Shown: piece after piece, positions 1 through 8,091 of the stretch
Numbering within the stretch: the first letter of the stretch is position 1
How the letters are laid out: every line of letters starts with the position of its first letter
Source: Halobacterium bonnevillei
GTDB taxonomy: Archaea > Halobacteriota > Halobacteria > Halobacteriales > Halobacteriaceae
Assembly: GCF_009831555.1 (NCBI RefSeq)
Contig: NZ_WUUU01000004.1
Location: forward strand, 1 to 57,658
Direction: 5' to 3'
DNA length: 57,658 nucleotides
The notes under the pieces: generated by a model
Told to the model about the DNA's origin: nothing
Seen by the model: the letters and a program-made list of their open reading frames with translations, nothing else
Databases searched by the model: none
Made by a program: the position numbers and the translations under genes

Positions 1-485
1 GCGCCGAGGTGTTCGGCACCGCCAGCACCGCCGAGAAACTCGACCTCGCGGACCGCCTCGGCTGCGACCACCCCATCAACTACACGGACGCGGACTTCGC
101 CGACGTCGTCGACGACCGCACGGACGGCGAGGGCGTCGACCTCGTGCTGGACGGCGTCGGGGGCGAAACCTTCAGTCGTAGCGTCGACGCGCTCAGCCAC
201 TTCGGGCGCGTGGTCGCCTACGGCGCGGCGTCCGGAGAACCCGGCACCGCGGACACGGCGACGCTGCTGTTCGGGAACAAGTCCGTGGAGGGATTCCACC
301 TGGGGCGCGCGATGCAGCGCGACCCCGAACGCGTCTACCAGGCGGTCCCGGAGCTCTCGAGAATGCTCGCCGCGGGCGACCTCGAGGTCGTCGTCGGGCA
401 GACGTTCGACCTCGCCGACGCCGCCGACGCCCACCGCGCGCTGGAGGACCGTGAGACTACCGGCAAAGTCGTGCTGGAGCCGTAA
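1..485 (+). CDS. NAD(P)H:quinone oxidoreductase / zinc-type alcohol dehydrogenase family, C-terminal part (5' truncated)
   Basis: Only the C-terminal ~160 residues are present; the reading frame is already open at base 3. The segment has the late Rossmann half of a medium-chain dehydrogenase/reductase of the quinone-oxidoreductase branch: the VDLVLDGVGGETF stretch, then FGRVVAYGAASGE, and the family ending 'DAADAHRALEDRETTGKVVLEP', which is very typical of these proteins. Known family members reduce quinones or enones with NADPH in the cytoplasm. The N-terminal GroES-like half lies outside the window, so catalytic zinc ligands (absent in most quinone reductases) cannot be judged. Family assignment is firm; substrate is unknown. 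Confidence 0.85.
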   Translation, partial: AEVFGTASTAEKLDLADRLGCDHPINYTDADFADVVDDRTDGEGVDLVLDGVGGETFSRSVDALSHFGRVVAYGAASGEPGTADTATLLFGNKSVEGFHLGRAMQRDPERVYQAVPELSRMLAAGDLEVVVGQTFDLADAADAHRALEDRETTGKVVLEP

Positions 486-573
486 CGTCTGACTGCAGTG
501 CCGGACCGGGGCAGACCACAGCGCGCATTTGACGTATCCCTGAAGCTTTCCGTCCCCTCGGTCTCGTGCGAGT

Positions 574-933
574 ATGCCCAGTCGACGCAGACAGGTTGTG
601 CTGGCAGTGCTGGTCGCCGCGCTCGTCGCGGCGGCGGGATGTAGCGGGATTCTGGGGAGTACAGAGACGGAACTCCTCCTCGTCAACAACGACGAACAGT
701 CACACGACGTGACCGTGGAAGTGCTCGACGACGGCGACGTCGTCTACAGTGAGCAGGAAACCGTCGACGAGAACACGAACAACGACTTCCCCACCTTCGA
801 GGGGAGCGGCGAGTACACCGTCGCGGTCACCGTCGACGGCGCGACTACGGAGTCGGTCCACGAGTTCAGTGAGGACCCGGAAACGCTCTCCATCGGCGTG
901 CAGAACGACGCCTCGGTCATCATCGGCGGGTGA
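574..933 (+). CDS. Small secreted lipoprotein, hypothetical
   Basis: A 119-residue protein with a basic N-terminus (MPSRRRQ), a hydrophobic core and a lipobox ending AAAGC with Cys23 as the likely lipidated residue. The remainder (~95 residues) is acidic and beta-strand-like (LLLVNNDEQSHDVTVEVLDD), with the look of a single Ig-like or carboxypeptidase-regulatory-like sandwich domain displayed outside the cell. No catalytic motif is visible. It follows the oxidoreductase by 88 bases and converges on mptE. The function is not recognised; similar small lipoproteins are frequent in haloarchaea. Confidence 0.75.
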   Translation: MPSRRRQVVLAVLVAALVAAAGCSGILGSTETELLLVNNDEQSHDVTVEVLDDGDVVYSEQETVDENTNNDFPTFEGSGEYTVAVTVDGATTESVHEFSEDPETLSIGVQNDASVIIGG

Positions 934-952
934 CCAACCTGGCCGTCGCAGG

Positions 953-1636
953 TCACCGCGGGGTGACTGCTTCGATGTCGTCGCGTCGTCCGTCGAGGAC
1001 GTCGAACTGGTCGCCGCGACGACGTTCCAGCCAGTAGAGCAGGCGTTCGGCCCACGCCAGTTTCTTCGCTTTCTCGTCGCCGACGCTGGCGTCGTCGAAG
1101 TCCCAGCCGGGGAACACGAGGTCGGCTGCTCCGAAGTGGTCGGCGAGGAACGCTGCCCGGTCGCCGTCCGTGAAGCCGCCGAAGTTGTGGACTGCGTCGA
1201 CAGGTGCCGCCTGCGTCGTCCCGAGGACGTGGGCCGAATCGAACGTGGGTACGTGTTCGCGGACGGCCGGGACGTTGTCGCCGTGGGCGTGCGCCGCAAC
1301 CGGAACCCCATCTTCGGTGAGCTGTCGGACAGTCGAGGGGTTCTTGTCCAGGTCCGTCACCATCAAGTCCACGTCCACGCCCGCGTCGGCGAGCACGTCG
1401 ACGGCCGTGGAGGCGGCGAACACGCGGTCCGCCGTTGCTGCCAGGTCCGTCTCGTCGGCGAGACGAGGCGCCCCGCCGGCAATCGCGACCCGCTGGCCCG
1501 AGCAGTCCAGTCTCGACAGGTCGAACGGCTCGACGTGCGCTGCGAGGGCGTCTCGCGCCCGCTCGTCGGCGGCCCGGTCGAACCCGAAGTCAGCCAGAAT
1601 CGCCTCGTAGACGGGCTCCCAGTCGTCGTAGTCCAT
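953..1636 (-). CDS. mptE: 6-hydroxymethyl-7,8-dihydropterin pyrophosphokinase (MptE, DUF115 family)
   Basis: A 227-residue DUF115-type protein. Visible family features are the AIAGGAPRLA nucleotide/pterin-binding strand-loop near residues 51-60, the TDLDKNP motif at 94-100 and HAHGDN at 116-121. In archaea MptE transfers pyrophosphate from ATP to hydroxymethyldihydropterin, the step before dihydropteroate synthesis, and replaces bacterial FolK. The neighbouring folP on the same strand supports this role. The ATG at 1636 is preceded by a TATA-like box about 25 bases upstream, consistent with a leaderless mRNA. Its far end converges on the lipoprotein gene. Confidence 0.85.
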   Translation of the reverse strand: MDYDDWEPVYEAILADFGFDRAADERARDALAAHVEPFDLSRLDCSGQRVAIAGGAPRLADETDLAATADRVFAASTAVDVLADAGVDVDLMVTDLDKNPSTVRQLTEDGVPVAAHAHGDNVPAVREHVPTFDSAHVLGTTQAAPVDAVHNFGGFTDGDRAAFLADHFGAADLVFPGWDFDDASVGDEKAKKLAWAERLLYWLERRRGDQFDVLDGRRDDIEAVTPR

Positions 1637-1655
1637 AGCTGTGGCTACCAGACGT

Positions 1656-1665
1656 GAATAAATAG
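1656..1665 (-). promoter_or_regulatory. TATA box of mptE
   Basis: On the minus strand this reads CTATTTATTC, centred about 25 bases before the mptE ATG. That is the normal haloarchaeal spacing for a leaderless transcript. Confidence 0.5.
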
Positions 1666-1766
1666 GAATCCGTGGTCCGAGCCGGGACGCCCCGCAAAGT
1701 ACCCCTACCCGACGGGGGTCCGGCTTCCATCAGCGGCTTGAGTGGCCGTCGGTATAAGTTTTCCCG

Positions 1767-2913
1767 TTAGTTCCCGGGTTGTGACCATGACGCGACGAGT
1801 TCGCCGAGCGCTCCGTCCCGCGACTCGAGGGCTCTCGCTGCCGTCTGGAGCGCTTCGACGCTACCGGCGACGAAGGCCGGGTCGTCGCCAACCACGGCGA
1901 TACCCTCCCCCGTGAGCGCCTCGCGGTCCGCCGCAGTGAGCCCCGCCACCTCGTACGCGCGGGCCCGTCGCGTGCCCCGCTGCCGCCTGTTCGAGGCGGT
2001 CGGCGCCGGCAGTCTCGCTGGCCGGAGCGAGTCTGTCGACGTGGCGCTGTGCCTCCCGGACTGTCGTCACGTCGAGTTCCTCGATACTGCCCTCGCGCAG
2101 TCGGTCACGCCGGAACTCGTACCCGACGAGTGCAGCGTCTCTCGTCTCAGCGACGTCGTGGGTTCTGACGACGTGCGCGCCGCGCTCCACCGCCATCGAC
2201 GTCGCCGCCAGCGACGCGGGGAGCGCTTCCTCGGTCGAACGCCCCGCAACCTCCCGGAGGAAGTTCTTCCGGTTGATCGAGACCAGAATCGGGTGTCCGT
2301 GCCCGCGGAACTCCCGCAGGCGGTCGAACGTCTCGCGGTCGTCTGCGAGCGACTTCGCTTCGCTCCACCCGCCGAACGCCGGGTCCACGATGGTCTTGTC
2401 AGTGAACCCGTTCAGCGTCAACGCCTCGTAGATGTCATCGACGGTCTCGACCGCCCCCGGGCGCTCGAGGTCCGGCGGACTCGCCATCTTCGCGACGGCG
2501 ACGTCGTGAGCCTCGCAGACCGCCGGCATCTCCGGGTCCGCGAACCCACAGATATCGTTGACCATGTCGAACCCCCGCGAGAGCGCTTCGTCGGCGACCT
2601 CGCTGTACCGCGTCTCGATGGAGAACACGGCGTCGCCGTCGACGCGCTCGACGGCCTCGATGGCGGTGTCGAGGCGGTCCAGTTCCTGCTCGGCGGACAG
2701 GACCTCGAGGCGCTTGTTCGCGGACTCGAGGCCGACGTCGACGATGTCCGCGCCTTCACCGATCAGTTCGTCCTCGACGTACGCTGCTGCGTCCTCGGGG
2801 TCGTCGAAGACGCTGGGGTCGTACGGCGATTCGGTCGAGACGTTCAACACGCCCATGATGCGGGGTGGGTGCCCGTCCCCGATCTGGAGGCCGGCGGCGT
2901 CGACCGTCTGCAT
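1767..2913 (-). CDS. folP: Dihydropteroate synthase (frameshifted in this sequence near 1975)
   Basis: A pterin-binding TIM-barrel enzyme that condenses hydroxymethyldihydropterin pyrophosphate with p-aminobenzoate in folate-type cofactor synthesis. The N-terminus has the family signature IMGVLNVSTESPYD; GADIVDVGLES and VNDICGFADPEM follow. I start at 2913 (MQTVDAAG); an in-frame upstream ATG at 3057 would run into the divergent gene. The long frame degenerates after RLEQAAAG into Gly/Arg-rich noise, while the next frame carries the sensible ending AYEVAGLTAADREALTGEG. Removing one C from the CCCC run at 1975-1978 joins the two into a ~381-residue protein. I infer a sequencing or assembly error. 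It lies upstream of mptE on the same strand, 130 bases away. Confidence 0.85.
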
Positions 2914-3040
2914 GCCTGCATCGGGGGGCCGACCGCCCATAGGCGAATCGGTTCCGGGGTTCCCTGCTGCCGTCGCGGTCCCCGCGAACCGGAGCGCGCC
3001 TTCAGGCGACTTTTGTGCGTTGCCCGCGTAGCCCTCGACA

Positions 3041-3598
3041 ATGACGAAGGTGAGCATCGGCTTCCGGGGGTGGCGCTTCGAGGAGGACGACGTCTTCGAC
3101 GAGCACGGGGACTACCGGACGTTCGAGGAGATGAGCGACGACGCGAGCGCGCGCCTCCGTCGCCTGCCGGCGCTGATGGACCGCCCCTGCGACGCGTGCT
3201 ATCTCGCTCACGGGGACGACCCGGACGAGCGGAACACGCCAGCCGCGGTCTACGGCGAACCCCGAGCCGAGGTGTTGCTGTGCGACGAACACGAACGCGA
3301 CTTCTACTACTGGTTCCTGGAGGGAGACGGCGACCAGCACCGAGGCACGGAAGCACTTCAGGAGGCGTTCCGGGAGTGGTTCGCGGACGGCGGCCGCGCG
3401 CCGGACTGGTACGACGGCCCCGAGCACGTCGCCACGGACCCCGAGAACACCCCGGACCCGGACGTTCCGGACCCCGAAATCTTCAACGTCGAAGTGCCGG
3501 AGGACGAGCAGGCGCGCGTGAACCTCCGCGAGCCGGTGGAGGGCGTCGACGAGGACGACCTCGACCTGGAGGCCGACTACCCGACTGGCGATGAGTAA
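3041..3598 (+). CDS. Conserved acidic hypothetical protein with a CxxC zinc-knuckle-like site
   Basis: A 185-residue, strongly acidic soluble protein. Residues ~63-66 form CDAC, and a further Cys near residue 89 is followed by DEHERDF, so a metal-binding knuckle is possible. The C-terminal third is an Asp/Glu/Pro-rich tail (PDPDVPDPEIFNVEVPEDE). No enzyme motif is recognised. Its stop overlaps the start of the downstream RNA methyltransferase by eight bases (ATGAGTAA), so the two are very probably co-transcribed and translationally coupled. A role in RNA modification or binding is a guess from that coupling only. Confidence 0.75.
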   Translation: MTKVSIGFRGWRFEEDDVFDEHGDYRTFEEMSDDASARLRRLPALMDRPCDACYLAHGDDPDERNTPAAVYGEPRAEVLLCDEHERDFYYWFLEGDGDQHRGTEALQEAFREWFADGGRAPDWYDGPEHVATDPENTPDPDVPDPEIFNVEVPEDEQARVNLREPVEGVDEDDLDLEADYPTGDE

Positions 3599-4307
3599 GC
3601 CAGCCGTCGCCGTCGTGGACGCCGAGACGTCCGGGAACGTCGGCACGATCGCTCGCGCGATGAAGAACTTCGGCTTCGAGGACCTGCTGCTCGTGGATCC
3701 GCCGTACCTCGGCCGGGACTCGGAAGCCTACGGGTTCGCGGGGCACGCCCGCGAGGACGTGCTGCCGAACGCGCGGGAACTCACGTTCGACGAACTCGCC
3801 GACGAGTTCCACACGGTCGGCTTCACGGCGGTCACGAACCAGGACGCGACCAGCCACGTCCGCTTCCCGTTCCGGACGCCCGCGGAACTCGCCGACAGCC
3901 TCGCGGACGTCGACACCGACACCGCGCTCGTGTTCGGCCGCGAGCGCGTCGGCCTGACGAACGACGAACTCGCGCGCATCGACGAGGTCGCGGCGATTCC
4001 CGCGAGCCACGACTACCCCGTCCTGAACCTCGGGCAGGCCGCAACCGTCGCGCTCTACGAACTCCGGGACCTCGCGATGGACGAGACGCAACTGCCGGAT
4101 GTCGAGGTCCACCGCGCCGAGGAGGAAGCCATCGAGGGGTTCTACGACCACGCCGAGCAGTTCCTTGTGGACGTCGACTACCCCGCGGAGAAGCGCGACA
4201 AGACGATGCGGATGCTCAGGCGGATGGTGGGCCGCACGCACCCGACTGGCCGGGAGATCAACACGATTCGCGGACTGCTGCGGCGGGCGCAAAACCAGAT
4301 GAAGTAG
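3591..4307 (+). CDS. trmJ: SpoU/TrmH-family RNA 2'-O-methyltransferase, TrmJ-like
   Basis: A 238-residue SPOUT-class methyltransferase. All three family motifs are present: motif 1 around N16-R22 (SGNVGTIARAMKNFGF), motif 2 LVFGRERVGLTNDE at ~113-126, and the SAM-binding knot LNLGQAATVALYEL at ~145-158. The ~80-residue C-terminal extension and the lack of an L30e-like N-terminal domain fit TrmJ-type enzymes, which methylate the ribose of tRNA position 32. The exact target nucleotide is inferred from the family. It overlaps the preceding gene by eight bases, suggesting an operon. Confidence 0.85.
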   Translation: MSKPAVAVVDAETSGNVGTIARAMKNFGFEDLLLVDPPYLGRDSEAYGFAGHAREDVLPNARELTFDELADEFHTVGFTAVTNQDATSHVRFPFRTPAELADSLADVDTDTALVFGRERVGLTNDELARIDEVAAIPASHDYPVLNLGQAATVALYELRDLAMDETQLPDVEVHRAEEEAIEGFYDHAEQFLVDVDYPAEKRDKTMRMLRRMVGRTHPTGREINTIRGLLRRAQNQMK

Positions 4308-4379
4308 TGCGGGTGGGAGCCGCCGCGTCGTGACGCAGTACGGTCGCGCGCTCAGTAGGTTTGTGCAGTCTGATAGCAC

Positions 4380-4399
4380 CCGGTCCGATAGTGGACCGG
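4380..4399. promoter_or_regulatory. Perfect 7-bp inverted repeat between trmJ and the transducer
   Basis: CCGGTCC at 4380-4386 and GGACCGG at 4393-4399 form a perfect stem with a 6-base loop. It lies 73 bases after the trmJ stop and about 75 bases before the transducer TATA box. It could be a terminator hairpin, although no T-run follows, or a dimeric operator. Confidence 0.4.
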
Positions 4400-4474
4400 T
4401 TCGACAGCGCCGCGTGCTGGCGGCTCAGGGGTTCTCGAGCAGAAATTATAGCGCGTGATACTTCGAGGCGAGCG

Positions 4475-4480
4475 TTTATC
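4475..4480 (+). promoter_or_regulatory. TATA box of the transducer gene
   Basis: TTTATC lies about 28 bases before the chosen ATG at 4505. The spacing supports that start over the in-frame upstream ATG at 4361 and implies an essentially leaderless mRNA. Confidence 0.5.
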
Positions 4481-4504
4481 AGTGAGGACCGAAGCCTGAC
4501 CGGT

Positions 4505-6478
4505 ATGACAGAAACAACTGGGCCCGCGCGGACGAATCCGTCACTGGTCCGGCGGTGGGAACGCGCGCTGCAGGACGTCATCAAGTACACGCCGAGCGGC
4601 GACACGATTCCCGACGAGACGTGGCGCAGCAGACACCGGAACGTCCTCGTCTTCCTGCTGGCCCACGTGCCGATTCTCCTGGTGCTGGGAACCTACGAGG
4701 GGACGGAGTCCGCGGTCACGGGCGCGACGATTCCCGCAATCCCGCTGACGACTGTTCTCATAGAGGTCGGCGTCGTCGTCGCGCTCGCGGCCCTCGCGAG
4801 TTTCGGGTGGTTCGGACGGCGCACGCGGACAGCGCTGGCGACCCTGGGGTTGGCGACGACCTCGGCGTTCCTCGTTCACTTCTCCGGCGGGTACATCGAA
4901 GCCCACTTCCACTTCTTCGTCGTGATGGCGGTGGTCGCCGTCTACGAGGACTGGCTGCCGTTCCTGCTCGGCATCGCATACGTCGGCGTCCAGCACGGCT
5001 ACTTCGGGATGATCGACCCGAGCCGCGTCTACAACCACACCGCGGGCATCAACAACCCCTGGGCGTGGTCGTTCATCCACGCCGGATTCGTGTTACTGCT
5101 GTCGGCCGCGCTGATGTCGCATTGGTCGTCGACCGAGCGCTCCCGCGAGGAGGCACGAGCCCAGCTGGCGGAGGCGCGGGCGAAGACCGAGGAGGTCCAG
5201 GACCTCGAGGAGAAACAGGCGGAACTGGAGCGTGCGCGGGCGCAGGCCGAGGAGGCGGAAGCCGAAGCGGAAGCCCGCCAGGCGGAGGTCCAGCAGTTGT
5301 ACGAGGACCTGGAGGCGCAGGCGGACACGTACAGCGCCGCAATGGCGCGGGCTGCCGACGGCGAACTCGGCGTCCGGTTGGACGACGACACCGAGAGCCG
5401 GGCGATGGCCCAGATTGCGGCGTCGTTCAACGAGATGATGGAGGAGACGGAGTCCGCGATGCTGGAAATCCAGTCGTTCGCGGACCGTGTCGCGACCGCA
5501 AGCGAGGAGGCGAGTGCCGGCGCGGGGGACGCCCAGCAGGCCAGCGAGGAGATGAGCGAGTCTATCCGGGAGATCGCCAGCGGGGCGAACGACCAGCGGG
5601 AGATGCTCGAAAGCGTCTCCGGTGAGATGACTGACCTCGCCGCGACGGTGGAGGAAGTGGCTGCGTCGGCAGAATCCGTCGCGGACCGGTCTCACGAGAC
5701 GGCGCAGGTCGCGGAGGCCGGCGAAGCGACCGCAGAGCAGGCAATCCAGAAGACGCGCGCGGCCCAGGAGGCGATCGATTCCACCGTGACGAACGTCGAG
5801 TCACTGGACGAACAGATGGTCGAGATCGGCGAGATTGTGGAACTCATCGGGGACGTCGCCGAGCAGACGAACATGCTGGCGTTGAACGCGAACATCGAGG
5901 CGGCTCGCGCCGGGAGCGGGAGCGGCGGCGTGAGTGGTGATGGGTTCGCCGTCGTCGCTGACGAGGTCAAACAGCTGGCGAAGGAGACCCAGGAGTCCGC
6001 GAACGACATCGAGGGCCTCATCGACGAGACGCAGTCTCAGACCGAGACGACGGTCGAGGAGGCGCGGGCGGCAGAGCAGTCGATGCAGGAGGGAATCGGG
6101 GCTGTGGAGGACGTCCTCGAGGCGTTCACGCAGGTGGCGCAGAACACCGAGGAGACGGACACGGGCGTCCAGGAGATCAGCGCCACGACTGACGACCAGG
6201 CCGCGAGCACCGAGGAGGCGGTGTCGATGGTCGAGGAGGTCGCCGACATCAGTCAGACGACTGCCGGAGAGACCGACAAGGCGTCCGCTGCGGCAGACCA
6301 GCAGGCGTCGTCGATGTCGCAGGTGAGCGCCAACGTCGAGACGCTTCGCGAGCAGGCCGAGCGGCTGCAGTCGTTGCTCGCGACGTTCGACGTGGACGCC
6401 GCGGACGTCGAGTCGGGTCGAACGGGTTCGGGTGCCGAACCCAGTGCTGCGATGCACGACGGCGGGCGTCGCGAGTAA
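4505..6478 (+). CDS. Halobacterial methyl-accepting transducer (Htr) with a six-TM, histidine-rich input domain
   Basis: A 657-residue chemo/phototaxis signal transducer. Residues ~46-206 contain about six hydrophobic segments (46-64, 82-102, 108-126, 134-148, 151-170, 187-206) with an EAHFHFF motif at 132-138 and further His at 125 and 164. An Ala/Glu-rich coiled coil (~215-285) leads into a HAMP-like segment ([14 protein letters not shown]), then the long methyl-accepting helices. The highly conserved hairpin tip [18 protein letters not shown] lies at ~453-470, followed by [14 protein letters not shown]. It should couple to CheW/CheA, which are not in this window. Many EE/QE pairs are candidate methylation sites. 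There is no large extracellular sensory loop, so the membrane bundle itself probably senses the signal; the ligand is unknown. Confidence 0.92.
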   Translation: MTETTGPARTNPSLVRRWERALQDVIKYTPSGDTIPDETWRSRHRNVLVFLLAHVPILLVLGTYEGTESAVTGATIPAIPLTTVLIEVGVVVALAALASFGWFGRRTRTALATLGLATTSAFLVHFSGGYIEAHFHFFVVMAVVAVYEDWLPFLLGIAYVGVQHGYFGMIDPSRVYNHTAGINNPWAWSFIHAGFVLLLSAALMSHWSSTERSREEARAQLAEARAKTEEVQDLEEKQAELERARAQAEEAEAEAEARQAEVQQLYEDLEAQADTYSAAMARAADGELGVRLDDDTESRAMAQIAASFNEMMEETESAMLEIQSFADRVATASEEASAGAGDAQQASEEMSESIREIASGANDQREMLESVSGEMTDLAATVEEVAASAESVADRSHETAQVAEAGEATAEQAIQKTRAAQEAIDSTVTNVESLDEQMVEIGEIVELIGDVAEQTNMLALNANIEAARAGSGSGGVSGDGFAVVADEVKQLAKETQESANDIEGLIDETQSQTETTVEEARAAEQSMQEGIGAVEDVLEAFTQVAQNTEETDTGVQEISATTDDQAASTEEAVSMVEEVADISQTTAGETDKASAAADQQASSMSQVSANVETLREQAERLQSLLATFDVDAADVESGRTGSGAEPSAAMHDGGRRE

Positions 6479-7056
6479 TCTCGCGAACCCGACTGCACGC
6501 TTCGGGGAATAAAATTCATATATCCGGTACTTCGTCAGAATCATACGAATAATAGAATAACTCAACGGGTCCACTACTGACTCGTGGACGGGTAGGGGCG
6601 TGAGTATAGAAACCGCCGTTTAATAGCGGTGCGTAGGGGGAATCATCCTGTCCTCGGCTCCGACTCGGTGAGTCTGACCCAATCTACGGTTTTCTTGTCA
6701 GGAATCGTGTAGGTGAAGGGCAATATCTCCGTATGAGGGCAGAGAGCAGTCATTGAGTCGTACACTGGCGGGCCAACCCAATCTCACAGAACGAATCCGG
6801 GTTGACCAAATTACCAACTAAATACATATAACTGTATTCTGTTCTTTCGGGCCTGCTGAATTGGCTGTTCGGCGGTCGAGTGCGTCCACTGCTGTTTCCC
6901 CGGCTGGTCGAGCGTCCCGAGGCTGGACATGCGGCCCGAGTCCGAACTGGCCGACTGCGTGCAGCGCGCGCCCGGACGAGCTTCGTGGGAGCCCGTCGCT
7001 CGAACGCGCTCTGACGGTACCGAAAGACTTGATTCGCTGGTGGCCGAGGAGCCCCT
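6479..7056. other. 578-base gene-free, locally AT-rich region
   Basis: No credible ORF is found. The first part is AT-rich and contains two small hairpins: GTCCAC/GTGGAC (6569-6574 with 6584-6589) and ACCGC/GCGGT (6612-6616 with 6626-6630). A second AT-rich patch lies at ~6805-6845. The composition differs from the flanking coding DNA, which may mark a decayed insertion or a long regulatory region. No transposase or tRNA remnant could be identified. Confidence 0.5.
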
Positions 7057-8049
7057 ATGAACCAGATTTCGCTCTCCAACAGTGCCTTCGAGGGCGACAA
7101 CAACGCCTACGTCTTCGCGGACGGGCCGGAGACCGTGCTGATCGATACGGGCGATCAGATGGCCTCCACCCGCGAGCAACTCGAGGCGGAACTGGCGGAA
7201 CTCGACGTGGAACTGTCGGACGTCGACCGGATTCTGCTGACGCACTGGCACGGCGACCACACCGGTCTCGCCGGCGACATTCAGGCGGAGAGCGGGGCTT
7301 CGGTCCACGTCCACGCCGCCGACGCGCCGCTCGTCTCGGGAGACGAGGCCGCCTGGGAGGCGATGTGGCAGACGCAGCGCGAACTGTTCGCGTCGTGGGG
7401 GATGCCGGAGGCGAAACAGGCGGCGCTGTTCGACCGGATGTCGTACTCGGACCTGTCCGGCACGCATCCCGACGTCACGCCGTTCGAGGGCGGCGAGACG
7501 TTCTTCGTCAACGGCCAGGAGCTCAGGGTGGTCCACGCGTCCGGGCACGCCGCGGGCCTGTGCCTGTTCGAGTTCGACCAGGCGGACCGCACCGAGGTGT
7601 TCTCCGGGGACGCGCTGCTCCCGAAGTACACGCCGAACGTCGGGGGCGCGGACGTCCGCGTCGACCGCCCGCTCGAGAAGTACATTCGTGCGCTCCAGGC
7701 CATCGCGGCGGCGGACTACGACCGGGCGTGGCCGGGCCACCGCGACCCAATCGAGGACCCGACGGCGCGGGCCGAGGAAATCATCCACCACCACGAGGAG
7801 CGCGCGTGGCGCGTTCTCGACGTGCTGCGCCAGCAGGGGTCCTGTGACCCGTGGACTGTCAGCGCGGCGCTGTTCGGCGAACTCCACGACATCCACGTGC
7901 TCCACGGCCCCGGAGAGGCGTACGCGCACCTCGAACACCTCGAGCACGCGGACGTCGTCGAACGAGTCGGCACCGACTATCGCATTCCGGACGCGACGAG
8001 ACGCGAACTCGACGCGCTGAACGAGCAGCGCTGGGACCTCGGCATCTGA
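7057..8049 (+). CDS. Metallo-beta-lactamase-fold hydrolase with C-terminal winged helix (paralogue A)
   Basis: A 330-residue protein. The metal site is intact: HWHGDH at residues 63-68, a later HASGHAAG strand, FSGDALLP with the bridging Asp, and a final WPGHRDP histidine. The last ~90 residues (from ERAWRVLDVLRQQG) form a winged-helix-like domain as in LACTB2-type members, which are thioester hydrolases or nucleases depending on subfamily. It starts with ATG preceded by a GAGG-containing Shine-Dalgarno-like stretch. It converges on the acyl-CoA dehydrogenase and resembles the protein at 9361-10305 along its whole length, with the metal motif at identical residue numbers. A CoA-thioester hydrolase role is inferred from context, not shown. 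Confidence 0.85.
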   Translation: MNQISLSNSAFEGDNNAYVFADGPETVLIDTGDQMASTREQLEAELAELDVELSDVDRILLTHWHGDHTGLAGDIQAESGASVHVHAADAPLVSGDEAAWEAMWQTQRELFASWGMPEAKQAALFDRMSYSDLSGTHPDVTPFEGGETFFVNGQELRVVHASGHAAGLCLFEFDQADRTEVFSGDALLPKYTPNVGGADVRVDRPLEKYIRALQAIAAADYDRAWPGHRDPIEDPTARAEEIIHHHEERAWRVLDVLRQQGSCDPWTVSAALFGELHDIHVLHGPGEAYAHLEHLEHADVVERVGTDYRIPDATRRELDALNEQRWDLGI

Positions 8050-8091
8050 CTCCCGCAGCCGCGGTCCAGCGAGTAGCCAGTCCGGTGGCCG

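Noticed and set aside
1912-3594. 560-codon plus-strand frame across folP and the 3041 gene
   Set aside because: Shadow of folP; the real genes on both strands explain the DNA.
4396-4440. tRNA-like GGTTCGA in a hairpin-rich stretch
   Set aside because: No acceptor stem, anticodon arm or discriminator could be folded; the GGTTCGA is partly the arm of the inverted repeat.
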